Assembly (NCBI RefSeq): GCF_020360975.1
Contig: NW_025408679.1
Span: 310,001 to 374,000, forward strand
Reading direction: 5' to 3'
Length of the DNA stretch: 64,000 nt
DNA from: Hirsutella rhossiliensis
Taxonomy: Eukaryota > Ascomycota > Sordariomycetes > Hypocreales > Ophiocordycipitaceae
Made by a program: the position numbers and the translations under genes
The notes under the pieces: model-generated
Seen by the model: only the letters and a program-made list of their open reading frames with translations
The model's database searches: none
What the model was told of the DNA's origin: nothing
Part shown: one piece after another, positions 1 through 12,038 of the stretch
Layout of the letters: the number at the start of each line of letters is the position of its first letter
How positions within the stretch are numbered: the stretch's first letter is position 1

Positions 1-2824
1 GCCGACTTTAAAGAGGAAGCTACTAGATTAGATAATCTAAACAAAGAAGGAGACTATAGGAAAGCGGTAGAGCTAGAATACGCCTACCTCCCTATGCCTC
101 CTCTTACGGAATAAGAAGAAGATCTAAAAGTAGCTTTTTTAGTTAGTCTTCCTATCTCGACCCCTAAGGGGGTAGGAAAGGCACCTCTCTTAAAGGATTA
201 CTTAGCTGCCTTTTTATCCCTGCTTCGAGAAGTAAAGGAAGGTATAGGGCCCGATATAAAAAAAGACTAAGCTTTCCCTTATTTCGATCGTTTTTCCGAC
301 TTCTACTTAACGCTAATAAAAGACGGTTCCTACGGAGCGTTTATAGCAGGCCGGCTCTTTAAGCTATAGTTATTAGCAAGGAAGGTATATAAAAGAGACC
401 TCCCGGACCTACTAGTAAACTAAAAGTAGCTAGAAAAACACCCCTTTAAAGACTAGTTTTTCTAGGCCTAGAAAGACTACCTAGCCTTATACGAGGAGAT
501 AGGGTCTTTTAAAGAGGTCCTTAAGGAAAAGGCAAGAGGAAAATAGGTCCTTAGCTATAAGTAGGTCTTTATCTATAAGACTAATAAATATAGCTTCCTT
601 TAAAAGTATAAAGCCCGGCTAGTTATTTATAGGAATTAATAGGAAAAGGGGGATTTACCTACTAGGGCAACTACCCTAGTAGGGATGTCTTTTCGGACCC
701 TTATAGCTATAGTAGTAGAGTTTAACCTCGAGCTCGATTAGATAGATATAGTTAACGCCTTTATTAACTACCTTCTTAAGGAAGAAGAAGTTATCTATAT
801 ACGACTTCCTCCTAGTTTCTAATAACTAGGAAAGGTTCTACGGCTTAGGAAAGCTTTATATAGACTATAAAGATCACGCCTTCTTTAGCAATAGCATTTA
901 ATAGGTTCCCTCGAAGCCCTAGGCTTTACGAAAGTCCCTTAGGAACCGTATATAATATAGAAGGGTAAAATTATAGTCTTCTTCTACGTCGACGATATTA
1001 TTTAAGCGTACCTAAAAGAGGAAGAGGCTACTACTAAGGAGGCTATACGAGGCCTATAATAAAAGTATAAGATAACTAAGCTAAGGGAGCTAAAGTAGTT
1101 CCTAGGGATATAAATCCTTCGGAATAAGTCCTAATAGACTATCTAGCTTACCTAAGACGCCTATATCGATAAGGTCGCTTATAAATTCCTCCTTAATTCC
1201 CTCGATAAGAAGCTTCCCCCTATACCTATATTAGACGAAGAGCTTTTACTTAATCTATCTTTTTAAGCTAGGGAGTAAGAGAAACTCTAATATTAATAGA
1301 AGGTAGGCTCCTTGCTTTTTTTAGCTATTTCTACTAGACCGGATATCTCTTTATAGTCTCCTAGCTAGTTAGGCATAACTAGAATCCTAGCCCTAGGCAT
1401 TAAGAAGTAGTAGATAGAGCTATCCTTTATCTCTATTTAACGAGATTATATAGTCTACGCCTAGGAGGGCTAGAAGGGAAGAAATAAGCTATAGAAATCT
1501 TCCTTTATTCGAGCGATTCGTCCTTTATAAATAATTCCTTAGATAGAAAGAGCTTATAAGCGTATATTATATCCCTTTTTAGAGGAACTATTGCTTAGAG
1601 AGCTTCGAAGTAAGCTACCGTTACGACTTCTAGTATAGAGGCAGAGCTACTAGCTCTCTTAGAAGCGTTAAAAGAAGCGATTTTCCTTAGCCGGCTACTA
1701 ATATCTCTATAACTCTAAATTCCGACCCCGTTAGCTATAGAATACGATAATATATAGACTATATAAATTCTTACGGAAAATAATAAGTTATTGACCTAGC
1801 TACGGTATATCGATATTTACTAGTATTAGTTATACTAAGAGGTCTAAAGGGGACTTATTTCCGTCCGTTAGGTTCTAACGGTATTAATAAAAGCCAACGG
1901 TCTTACGAAGCCCTTACCTAAGTAGAAGCTAGCTGTCTTTTTATAGTAAATTAAGCTAGAAGACGTTTAAGAGAAGCTATCCTTAAAAGCCCGCTTTAAG
2001 AGTCTATAAGAGGAGCTAATAGCACGTAGGAGGAAGGAGATATCTATAGCCGAAGAGAGGAATTAGGACTTATCTTAAAGGAGGGCCCCTAGCTTAATTA
2101 GGACTTATTCTTTTTAAAGGCCCCCTTTTTAGGGACTTATTCTTAGAGAAGCCCCCCTTTCTTATAGGACTTAATTTCCTCCTTAAGGCCCCTTTTCCTA
2201 AAGTAAGTCTAAAAGAGCCTAGGGCTAAAACCCGGATTTCTTAAGTAAGGGATAAGTATAGACTAAGACCTCCTCTATACGCTTACCGGCCTAGGTATTT
2301 AGCTTTACCCTTTATATAAGGGCAGGCTATAGCTAAGGGGTATATCGTAAAGCGTAGCCTAATTTCGTAGTTCTTAGAGATATCCCTTAGTACGAGGGAC
2401 CTAGGAAGCTAAAAAATAGATTTTAAGGAAGGAGCTAAAAGGAGGTATAGAGAGGAGGGTAGGGGTAAGAGGGGAAGTAGAAGTAGCGATAGCTTCCTAT
2501 AGAGGTAGCGAGAGATAAGACGGATATACCGGTAACGGCTAGAAAGGAGGGGAAAAACCGGTAAATAGCTCGGTAGTCGAAAGGATATTAATAGCTTCTT
2601 TAAGTAGGATCTTCTTTATTAATTAAGATGCTAGATAGGTATAAAGAAGGGCGTTAGATAGAGGAAAGAAGGATAATTAAGGCAATATAATAATTACTCC
2701 CTTACTATAATTACTGCTCCCGTAAGAATTAAATCTCTCTACCTTACCTATCCGACCCCTTATATTTAATTTTACCTTTATGCATTTTTATGCACTTCTT
2801 ATATCTCTCTTTACGAGAATAATA
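1..2824 (+). mobile_element. Ty1/copia retrotransposon copy A, 3' part, RIP-inactivated
   Basis: Reading through the stops on the plus strand gives a copia-type reverse transcriptase: a stretch around 760-860 resembling the conserved AF-N-LL-EEVYI-PP block, the YVDD catalytic motif at 985-996, and a copia RNase H signature (SS-x-EAELLAL-EA-KEA) near 1629-1695. A long non-coding 3' region follows, then the LTR at 2586-2824. The order (reverse transcriptase then RNase H at the 3' end) is that of Ty1/copia. The 5' half (gag, protease, integrase) lies outside the window. Stops such as TAG replace expected CAG, CAA or TGG codons, as RIP would produce, so the copy is dead. Confidence 0.88.
2586..2824 (+). 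repeat. LTR of copia copy A (about 239 bp)
   Basis: The segment starts TATTAATAG right after a purine-rich stretch (CGAAAGGA, a plausible polypurine tract) and ends near AGAATAATA. It matches, in reverse complement, the LTR at 4321-4561 over its whole length. The ends would have been TG...CA before RIP. It retains a few unmutated TGCA words near 2780-2795. Exact ends are judged by alignment to the second LTR and may be off by a few bases. Confidence 0.75.
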
Positions 2825-4079
2825 CTCTTATTAGCTTTAAGATATTTAGTTGCCTATTAAATATTAGTATTATTAAAAGGAAAGTTATCTTAATATACTT
2901 TCCTTTAATATCGAATAGTATTATAAAACTCCTTTACTACTTCTTTAATATACTATTTAAGGTCTAGTCGCGCTTAGCTTTCTCGCTATTATATCCTTAC
3001 TTAGTTTTACTAAAACGTATATATCCGCTAAAGTTATATAAGATCCTTAGTTTACTAACGTTTTATAAATAGTAACGGCTATACCTAAAGGGTTAGTTTA
3101 TAGATAGCCCTTAAGATAACTTATATTAGTTAATCTATCTTAGTTTAAACGTCGATAGCCTAAGTTAATAGTTATAGATTATCTTTTACCTAGGCTTATA
3201 TAATATTCTAAAGGGCGTTCTTTAATAAGAGTCTTAGCTTTATACTCCTCTTAAGTATTAAAATAATAAAAGTTATTTAAATAGCTTTATAGATTAAGCT
3301 ATAATTAGTTAGATATAAAGTATATATTATTACTTTATCTACTAACTTTAATATTATTAATATTAAGTTAATAATACTCTCTTAATCCTTACCTTACTAT
3401 ACTTAATACGTTTTAAGAGTAAGCTCTTAAAACTATACTTATTTATTAGATTAATAATTAGCTTTACTTATTATAAGATACCTTATAATTAATAATCTAA
3501 GTACTTATAATAATATCTACTTCCTTTTAGGAAGTTACCCTTAACTCTTTAAGGGTCTTAGTAAAAGAAAGAACCTAGAAGCTACTAAGTAAACTCTAGG
3601 AAATTACCTAGAAATCCTAGAAATTATAACTAAGCGGATTATATAAATAATTTATAGATATTTCCTATAGATATATTATATAGGGAATATACTATAATTT
3701 CCTAAGTAATAATAGCTTGTTAGGGATTATATTAATATTTCCCTAAGAAGTTACTATAAGATTATAGTAAGGATATTATAAAGACATACCTATACTTAGC
3801 TCGGGAGTATACTAGGAAATACTACTAATACGCTATAATACTATTATATAATTATAAGGTTAAGATATAACTCGGTTAAAGCCCTAAGTAAGGTCTTATA
3901 CTTATTATAATATATATAAAGGATAGAAAACCTATTAGATCCTAAGTAAGTAAAAAAGAATATAAATAGTTATTACTACTCTTAATTTAACTTATAAGAC
4001 TAATAGCTAGTTTATATTTAATATATATAATAAGGTATAATAGCTAGTCTATATAATAGGTTTAATTATATATAGTTAT
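2825..4079. other. Unassigned RIP-mutated DNA between copia copies
   Basis: About 1.25 kb with the same CA/TG depletion as the flanking elements but no frame, motif or LTR that I recognise and no obvious match to the copia sequences on either side. It may be a different transposon, or unique DNA into which RIP leaked from the flanking repeats. No gene is supported. Confidence 0.5.
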
Positions 4080-4320
4080 TATAAAGTATAGCTTAATTTT
4101 ATAGTTCTTAGAGATATCCCTTAGTACGAGGGACCTAGGAAGCTAAAAAATAGGTTTTAAGGAAGGAGCTAAAAGGAGGTATAAAGAGGAGGGTAAGGGT
4201 AAGAGGGGAAGTAAAAGTAGCGATAGCTTCCTATAAAGGTAGTAAAAGATAAAACGGATTAACTAGTAACAGCTAAAAAGAAAGGGAAAAAACTAGTAAA
4301 AAGCTTAGTATTTAAGAGGA
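4080..4320 (+). mobile_element. Copia 3' fragment (plus strand), second copy of 2340-2585
   Basis: This stretch repeats the non-coding 3' region of copy A (compare TTAGAGATATCCCTTAGTAC near 2366 and 4112) and ends exactly where the LTR at 4321 begins. It therefore carries the 3' internal end of a plus-strand element but lacks its own plus-strand LTR, since the adjoining LTR is in minus orientation. It is RIPed like its neighbours. Confidence 0.75.
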
Positions 4321-4561
4321 TATTAATTCTCGTAAAAAGAGATATAAGAAATATATATAAAATATATAAAGGTAAAAGTAAAAGTAAGGGGCCGGATAGG
4401 TAGGGCGGAGATATTTAAATCTTACGGGGGCAGTAATTATAGTAATAGAGTAATTATTATATTACCTTAATTATCCTTCTTTCCTCTATCTAACGCCCTA
4501 TTTTATACCTATTTAGTATCTTAATTAATAAAAAAGATCTTAGTTAAAGAGACTATTAATA
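4321..4561 (-). repeat. LTR of copia copy B (about 241 bp, minus orientation)
   Basis: The reverse complement of 4321-4561 aligns with the LTR at 2586-2824. Its ends read TATTAATTC... and ...CTATTAATA on the plus strand, which is TG...CA after RIP. On the right it adjoins the polypurine tract of copy B (TCCTTTCG on the plus strand). On the left it adjoins the 3' end of a plus-strand fragment, so internal sequences of opposite orientation flank one LTR. Confidence 0.75.
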
Positions 4562-7500
4562 TCCTTTCGACTACTAAGCTTTTTACTAGTTTTTTTCCCT
4601 CTTTTTAAGCCGTTACTAGTATATCCGTCTTATCTCTAGCTACTTATACTTCCCCTTATACTCCTACCTATCTTTCTATACCTCTTTTTAGCTCCTTCTT
4701 CCTTCTTTTATACTAAGTGTTTTTAGCTACCTTAGTCCCTTATAATAAGGGATATCTCTAAGAACTATAAAATTAAGCTATACTTTACGATATACCCCCT
4801 TAGCTATAGCCTGCCCTTTAAGGGTATAGTTAATATAGCTTCAAGCTAGTAAGCGTATAGAAGAGGTTCTTAGCTCTATACTTCTCCCTTTACTTAAGGA
4901 AAGTAAGGGCCCTTTTAGGTCCCTAGGCTCTTTTAGACCTACTTAAGAAATAGGGGCCTAAAGAGGGGAAAGTCCTATAAGAAAGGGCGCCTTCTTAAAA
5001 GGGAAAGACTTAATTAAATAGGGGGCCCTTTAAAGGGAAAAACCTCTTATTTTTCTTTAGCTATAGATATTACCTTTTTATACGTACTATTAACTCCTCT
5101 TAAAGACTCTTAAGGCGGGCCTCTAAGGATAGCTTTTCTAAAACGTCTTCTAGCTTAATTTACTATAAAAAGATAGCTAGCTTCTACTTTATTAAGGGCT
5201 TTATAAGACCGTTAGCTTTTATTAATATAGTTAGAACCTAATAAATAGATATTAGTCCCTTTTAGACCTCTTAATATAACTAATACTAGTAAATATTAAT
5301 ATATTATAGCTAGGTTAATAACTTACTATTTTTTATAAGAATTTATATAGTCTATATATTATTATATTTTATAGCTAATAAGGTCGGAATTTATAGTTAT
5401 AGAGATATTAATAGCCGGCTAAGGAAAATCGCTTCTTTTAACGCTTTTAAAAGAGCTAGTAGCTCTACCTCTATACTTAAAGTTATAATAGTAGTTTACT
5501 TTAAAGCTCTCTAAGTAATAATTCCTTTAAAAAGGGATATAATATACCCTTATAAGCTCTTTTTATCTAAGGAATTATCCGTAAAGGACGAATCGCTTAA
5601 ATAAAGGAAGATTTCGGTAGCTAATTTCTTTCTTTCCTACCCTCTTAAGTATAGACTATATAATCTCGTTAAATAAAGATAAAGGATAGCTCTATTTACT
5701 ACTTCTTAATGCCTAGGGCTAGGATTCTAATTATACCTAGCTAGCTAGGAGACTATAAAAAAGATATCCGGTTTAGTAGAAATAGCTAAAAAAAGCAAGG
5801 AGCTTACCTTCTATTAATATTAGTATTTTACTTACTCCCTAGCTTAAAAGGATAGATTAAGTAAAAGCTCTTTATTTAATATAGGTATAGAGGGAAGCTT
5901 CTTATCGAGGGAATTAAGGAGGAATTTATAAGCGACCTTATTAATATAAGCGTCCTAAGTAAGTTAGATAGTCTATTAAGACCTATTTTAAAGGATTTAT
6001 ATCCCTAGGAACTACTTTAGCTCCTATAGCTTAGTTATCTTATACTTTTATTATAGGTCTTTTATAGCCTCCTTAGTATTTACTTCTTCCTCTTTTAAGT
6101 AGGCCTAGATAATATCGTTAATATAAAAGAAGACTATAATTTTACCCTTCTATATTATATATAGTTCTTAATAGACTTTCTTAAAGCCTAGGGCTTTAAG
6201 GGAACCTATTAAATACTATTACTATAGAAGGGGTAATCTTTATAGTCTATATAGAGATTTCCTAAGCTATAGAACCTTTCCTAGCTATTAAAAGCTTAGT
6301 AGAAAGTATTTATAGATAACTTCTTCTTCCTTAAGTAGGTAGATAACGAAGGCGTTAACTATATCTATCTAATCGAGCTTAAGGTCGAATTCTACTACTA
6401 TAGCTATAAGGGTCTAAAAAGATATCCTTACTAAGGTAGTTACCTTAGTAAGAAGATCCCCTTTTTCTTACTAGTTCCTATAAATAACTAGCTAGGCTTT
6501 ATACTTTTAAAGGAAGCTATATTTGTTAGTCTTATAAATAAAGACCTACTTATAGCTAAGGACCTATTTTCCTCTTACCTTTTACTTAAGGACCTCTTTA
6601 TAAGACCTTATCTCCTTATATAAGGCTAGGTAGTCTTTCTAGGCCTAGAAAAACTAGTCTTTAAAGAGGTGTTTTTCTAGCTGCTATTAGTATACTAGTA
6701 GGTCTATAAGGTCTCTTTTATATACCTTCCTTACTAATAGTAGCTTAAAAAGCCGGCTTACTATAAATGCTTTATAAGAACCGTCTTTTATTAGCGTTAG
6801 ATAGAAGTCTAAAAAACGATTTAAATAAAAGAGAGGTTAGTCTTCTTTAGTATTAGGCCCTATACCTTCCTTTACGTCTTAAAGTAGGAATAAAAAAGCA
6901 GCTAGGTAATCTTTTAAGAGAGGTGCCTTTCCTACCCCTTTAAAGGTCGAGATAGGAAGACTAACTAAAAAAGCTACTTTTAGATCTTCTTTTTATTCTA
7001 TAAGAGGAGGCGTAGGAAGGTAAGCGTATTCTAGCTCTACCGCTTTCCTATAGTCTCCTTCTTTATTTATATTATTTAATCTAGTAGCTTCCTCTTTTTC
7101 TTTAAAGTTAGCGTTATCCTCGACTACTTTAATATTAGTTTCTTTTTTTATTTCCTTATCTAAGGCCTCTTCTTAAGACTATTAAGAAGGGGGAATTTAG
7201 ATCTTTTAAATTAAATAACGTTATAAGAGTAAGAAGGGCTATTAATCCCTCTTTCTATTAAAGAAGGTAGATTTATCGAAAATTATATCCCTAGTTAAAA
7301 TAACCTTCTATAATAGAGGAATCTAGATCTAAAAGATAATTATAGAATTATAACTAACGAGGTAACTAATAAAGGCTCTAAGATTAAGCTTTCTTTTCTT
7401 CTTTCTTTTTAGCTATATATTAATAGTTATAGTATATACCTTATAGCTATAGGTATAAAGGTAGGCTAGTTAGGCCCTCTTCTTTATAAAGAGCTTAAGG

Positions 7501-8990
7501 GGTAATTTCTAGTTTACTTCTTAAGTCTTAATAAGGGTCTCTAAGTCCCTATAGTCCCTTAGGCCCCTAGGGTCCCTTAGGGTCTAGTTTTAATAGTAAT
7601 AGGCGGTCTTAATAACTTCCCTTTAAAGGTTATATAGAAGCCTTATAGTAAGTCTTATTATCTAGGCCCTTTTTATTATAGCACCCCTTAATCTTTCTAC
7701 CCCTTTATTTTAAGCCTAGGTATTTAGTGCTAATAGGATAGGTAAAATGCCCCTTTTTTAAAGCTAATTTAGGATATAAATAGCTCTCTATTAGACTATA
7801 TCTTCTTTACCTTATAGCTAAAGTAGAATTTTATTTAGTTAATAAAGTCTTAAAAGGTAGACTAGTTATACTTACTTAGGTAGGTCTATAAGAAATAAAG
7901 GAAAACTATCCTTAAAAAAGTATCTATAAAAAATATTACCTTAATAAAGCTTTCTTAATCCCTAGAAACGTTAGTCTAGTTAACCTAAACTTCCTTATAT
8001 AGCTAGTCCGGCTATAAAGGGGTTTATCTAGAAATTCGTTTCTTAGTCTTTCCTTAGCTATAGTATTTATATTCGATAGTATTTAGGCCCCTTATTTATA
8101 CGCCCTATTATTATCCTAGCTTATATAATACTAAGGGGCCTAGGTAACTAAGTTATATATACTAAAAAAGACCGTCTCCTTAAGCTATTAAAAAAGGGTC
8201 CTTTATAGTAAATCTATTCCTCTTAGTAAGGAAAGCTAACTTCTTAAGTAATTCCTTCTTAAGGATAGGTCGGAATTTAAGAATAAATTAACCGAATTTT
8301 TCCTTAATAATCCTAATAGTCTAATTCTCCTAGACTAGCCTTATAGGCTTAGACGTCGTATCCTAAAAGATTCCTTCCTTTTAAAGAAAGCGGAAGGAAA
8401 TTAAGCTCGTTAAAAATTAAGGGTAAAAAGCTACCCTTTTTTATCGAAGAATTTATATAAACCTATTAAGTAATTTTATTATAAAATTTACCTTTTTATA
8501 TACCTCTATCTATATAGTTAATTCCCTAGTAATAAGATATTCTCTTTATACCTTTTTAAAGGACCGGAATTATAAGAGTATATTATAGATATCGAGGGAA
8601 GTACTAAAGTTAAGGATAGCTGATTTTTATAGGGGATAGTCGCAGGGTTCTAACGGTTAGTCTTACTAATTTATAAGGAAGACGAATACTAGATTTACTA
8701 TACTAACGAAATTTCCTCGAATTTATAATAGCGGCGTTAGTTACTATTTCCTAGTAATCTAAATCTTATCTATCTTTTTTTATAATAAGGGGTCCTCCTT
8801 AAGAGACTATTATACTATTTCTTATAGCCTCTTTAAAGGGTTAATCTCTTTAAGTCGGTTTTCCTTAAAGGCCTATTAGTAGTCTTTTAGCTAATAAGGC
8901 TTTTTATATACTTAGTAGGTAGGTCGATTCCTCCTTATACGTTATCTCTTTAAGGAATCCTCGTCCTTTTTTAAAAGGTCTACTTAAAAA
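4562..8990 (-). mobile_element. Ty1/copia retrotransposon copy B, near full-length internal region, RIP-inactivated
   Basis: On the minus strand the same reverse transcriptase and RNase H region as copy A is recognisable. The RNase H signature lies near 5464-5485. The catalytic box near 6107-6145 reads through as FFY-x-x-DII with the valine altered. The segment equivalent to the window start lies near 7100. Sequence continues upstream to about 8990 and should hold the integrase and the 5' coding region, but stops are too dense for a safe domain call there. Stretches between 6520 and 7845 match copy C in reverse complement. The upper boundary is approximate and I could not find a 5' LTR. Confidence 0.8.
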
Positions 8991-9889
8991 CCCCCCCTTT
9001 TTATACCTTATTATTAATATTAATAAGGTTCGATTTCGACTAGTTCCTTAATTTTTCGACTAACGGACTAAAAGGTCTATTAGGGGACTAGTTAGGCCGG
9101 TTTAACTAACGGGACCGGGCCTAGAGTAGTAAGCGGAGCTAGGGCTAGGACTAGGGCAGCCGTTAAAGATAAGGTTAAGGCTCTTAAAAGAGGAGGAGCT
9201 AAAGGAGTAATAGCTATAATAGCGGGGGCTATATTAATAAGGGCTATAGTAGCTATAGGTCGAGCTATCTAGGTTAATTACTAGCTATAAAGGAATAAGA
9301 CTACTTATTATTATACTTTAGTAGCTTCTTTATTTAGTTCTTAGCTAGCCTCTTAAAAAATAGTTAAGTAATTATTATTAATAAGCTATATTTATAGAGA
9401 TATATCGTATAGTTATTAGCTAGAAAGAGCTTTTATAAGGATATATTAGTTAGCTTCCTTAAGGATTTCTTCTTACTTAGCTAGCTACGATAAAGCTAGT
9501 AGGTTCCTAGTAGAAAAGGCTCTTAGGTAGGCCGTATAAGTCTTTTTAATATAGTTAGTTATATAGCCCCTTAAGGAGGCTATTAAGGCCTTAAGCTTTA
9601 AAAGCTACTACTTAAGAGTCTCTTTTTCTTAAAGAGAGATTAGCTTTATAGTACTAACGGATTCCGTTATCGATATATATATAGTAGTTAGAAGCTTTAT
9701 CTTATAAAGGTACTACTTTTAGTAACTCTTATAGTCGCCTAAGGTAGTAGAAAAAGCTCTTTACTATATAGAGGTTAGCTCGGAAAAGAAGGTAGCTCCC
9801 TCTATAAATTCTATTACCCTAAGAGAAAGAGGGGGCTTAAGAGGGTCCTACTTATTAAAGAAGACTAAATTATAAATAGTCCTATCTAT
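8991..9889. other. Unassigned RIPed segment between copies B and C
   Basis: The match between copies B and C ends near 9890 (7845 in B). Upstream of that the plus strand no longer follows copy B. The segment is CA/TG depleted and contains GC-richer tracts around 9080-9290, with long stretches of leucine, lysine and glutamate codons if read through stops. It may be part of a different element, a diverged 5' region of copy C, or an unrelated duplicated sequence. No function is assigned. Confidence 0.45.
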
Positions 9890-11217
9890 ATAATAAAATC
9901 CTACTTTAGCTATAAGGTAAAGAAGATACGGTTTAACGGAGAGCTATTTATATAGGATATCTTAAATTAGCTTCGAAAAAGGGGCATTTTACCCTTCTTA
10001 TTAGTACTAAATACCTAGGCCTAAAATAGAGAGGTAGAAAGATTAAGGGGTGCTATAATAAAAAGGGCCTATATAATGAGACTTATTATAAAGCTTCCCT
10101 ATAACCTTTAGAAGGAAGTAGTTAAGACCGCTTATTACCTTTAGAACCGGACCCCTAGGGACCTTAAGGACCCTAGGGAACTAAACTAAGGAATAGACTA
10201 AAAATCCCCTTTTAAGCTCTTTATAAATAAGAGGGCCTCTCTAGCTTACCTTTATACTTATAGCTATAAGGTATACGCTATAACTACCGATATATAGCTA
10301 AAAAGAAAGAAGAAAAGAAAGCTTAATCTTAGAGCCTTTATTAGTTACCTTATTAGTTATAATTCTATAAATATCCTTTAGATCTAGATTCCTCTTTTAT
10401 AAAAAGTTATTTTAACTAAGGATATAATTTTCGACGAATCTAGCTTCTTTAATAAAAAGAGGGATTAATAGCCCCTCTTACCTTTATAACGTTAGCTAAT
10501 TTAAAAGATTTAAATCTCCCCTTCTTAATAGTCTTAAAAAGAGGTCCTAGATAAGGAAATAAAAGAAGAAATAAACGTTAAAGTAGTTAACGATAACGCT
10601 ATCTTTAAAGAAGAATAAGAAGAGGAAGCTATTAGATTAAATAATCTAAATAAAGAAGAAGACTATAGGAAAGCGGTAGAGCTAAAATACGCTTACCTTC
10701 CTATACCTCCTCTTATAGAATAAGAAGAAGATTTTAAAGTAGCTTTTTTAGTTAGTCTTCCTATCTTAACCGCTAAGGGGGTAGGAAAGGCACCTTTCTT
10801 TAAGGATTACTTAGCTACCTTTTTATCCTTACTTTAAGAAGCAAAGGAAGGTATAAGGCTTAATATAAAAAAAGACTAACCTCTCCTATATTTTAATTGT
10901 TTTTCTAACTTTTATTTAATACTTATAGAAGATAGTTCCTATAAAGTATTTATAGTAGGCCGGCCCTTTAAGCTATAGCTATTAGTAAGGAAGGTATATA
11001 AAAGAAACCTCTTAGACCTACTAGTAAACTAAAAGCAGCTAGAAAAACACCTCTTTAAAGACTAGTTTTTCTAGGCCTAGAAAGACTACCTAGCCTTATA
11101 TAAAGAGATAGGGTCTTTTAAAGAGGTCCTTAAGGAAAAGGTAAGAGGAAATTAGGTCCTTAGCTATAAGTAGGTCTTTATCTATAAAGCTAATAAATAT
11201 AGCTTCCTTTAAATATA
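9890..11217 (+). mobile_element. Copia copy C fragment, truncated, RIP-inactivated
   Basis: From about 9890 the plus strand follows copy B in reverse complement. From about 10600 it also follows the first 605 bases of the window (copy A). It covers the linker region between integrase and reverse transcriptase plus the reverse transcriptase N-terminus. It stops at about 11217, before the catalytic motif, and unrelated AT-rich DNA follows. Neither LTR is attached. All frames contain RIP-type stops. Confidence 0.78.
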
Positions 11218-11590
11218 AGGAACGGTATTCCTACTATAAATAAAGCAGCTATTATATACTCTCTTAATTATATAAGCTAATAAGTTATATATTAATTATA
11301 GATAAAACCCTATATTATAGAGTAAGAATCGCTCGTTATTTTATATATTATTATATATTAAACGGGTTACTAGTTATTATATAATCGGGAATCGAAGAAA
11401 TAGAGCTAGCTTAGAATACTAGCTAAGACCTCTTAAGAATACTAGCACGACTAACCTCCTTTAAATATAAATATTAATAGATCTAAGATACTTCTTAATA
11501 TACTTAAGGTATTACTAAATTCCTTAGTCTTAGGGCTATATAGTAGCCTAAATCTAGTCCTAAAAGGATCTTTTATTTACTTATAATTAT
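11218..11590. other. AT-rich junction DNA between copia C and the gene remnant
   Basis: About 370 bases, still CA/TG poor, with no match that I recognise to the copia copies and no coding potential. It ends abruptly near 11590 where GC-rich coding DNA with normal CA/TG use begins. It is the zone where a breakpoint or an insertion edge should be sought. Confidence 0.5.
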
Positions 11591-12038
11591 CTCGTCCATG
11601 TCGCCCATAAGCGCCGCCACAGTGCACCACTTCACACAGCAACAGCAACAGCAGCAACAGCCGCCGCCATCTAGCCAGCATCCCTTCTTCTCCGCCGACA
11701 TGCTGCCGATGGACATGCCGCAGCAGCAGCACCGGTTGGCCAACGGCTTCGCCCCGCCCCTTAGTCGGCAGCTCTCCTATAGCGCATTCTCTGTGGACTC
11801 GCCCGACAGCGGCGGCCTGGCAGACGGGTGCAATCACCACGCAGGCCAACACCCACTTACGCCGGGCGCGATGAGCGGCTTCGGGGGGCAGGACGCCTCG
11901 GGCTGGTTCGTTCCGCTCACCATGAATGGTCCCGACGCGAACCAGAGCATGGGCATGGGGGGAAACGCCGTCGATCCCTTCATCAACATGTTCGGCATCA
12001 CGCCCAACCAGCTGGATGCCCTCCAGTACACTCTATAG
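11591..12038 (+). pseudogene. 3' remnant of a probable transcription regulator, 5' part lost at the RIP island
   Basis: An open frame with normal codon use ends at 12036-12038. It encodes a glutamine- and proline-rich low-complexity stretch, a serine-rich middle, and a C-terminal tail with SGWFVPLTMNGPD and DPFINMFGITPNQLDAL. Such tails occur at the C-termini of fungal Zn(II)2Cys6 regulators, but I cannot name the family with certainty and no DNA-binding or middle homology domain is present. The frame runs back past the ATG at 11598 into the RIPed DNA, where it meets a stop at 11544. This suggests a gene beheaded by rearrangement or insertion rather than a 146-residue protein. It could still be transcribed. 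Confidence 0.55.

Larger units (their letters stand above)
1..11590. repeat. RIP-mutated, AT-rich transposon island
   Basis: Across this block CA and TG dinucleotides are nearly absent while TA is very frequent, and every long frame is broken by TAG/TAA stops. In the first few lines only about one CA or TG appears per 60 bases. This is the pattern left by repeat-induced point mutation (C to T at CpA), a genome defence of filamentous ascomycetes acting on duplicated DNA in the sexual cycle. The island holds at least three related copia copies in both orientations, which fits a duplicated target. Composition changes sharply near 11590. No intact gene is visible inside. The left end runs off the window. 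Confidence 0.93.
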
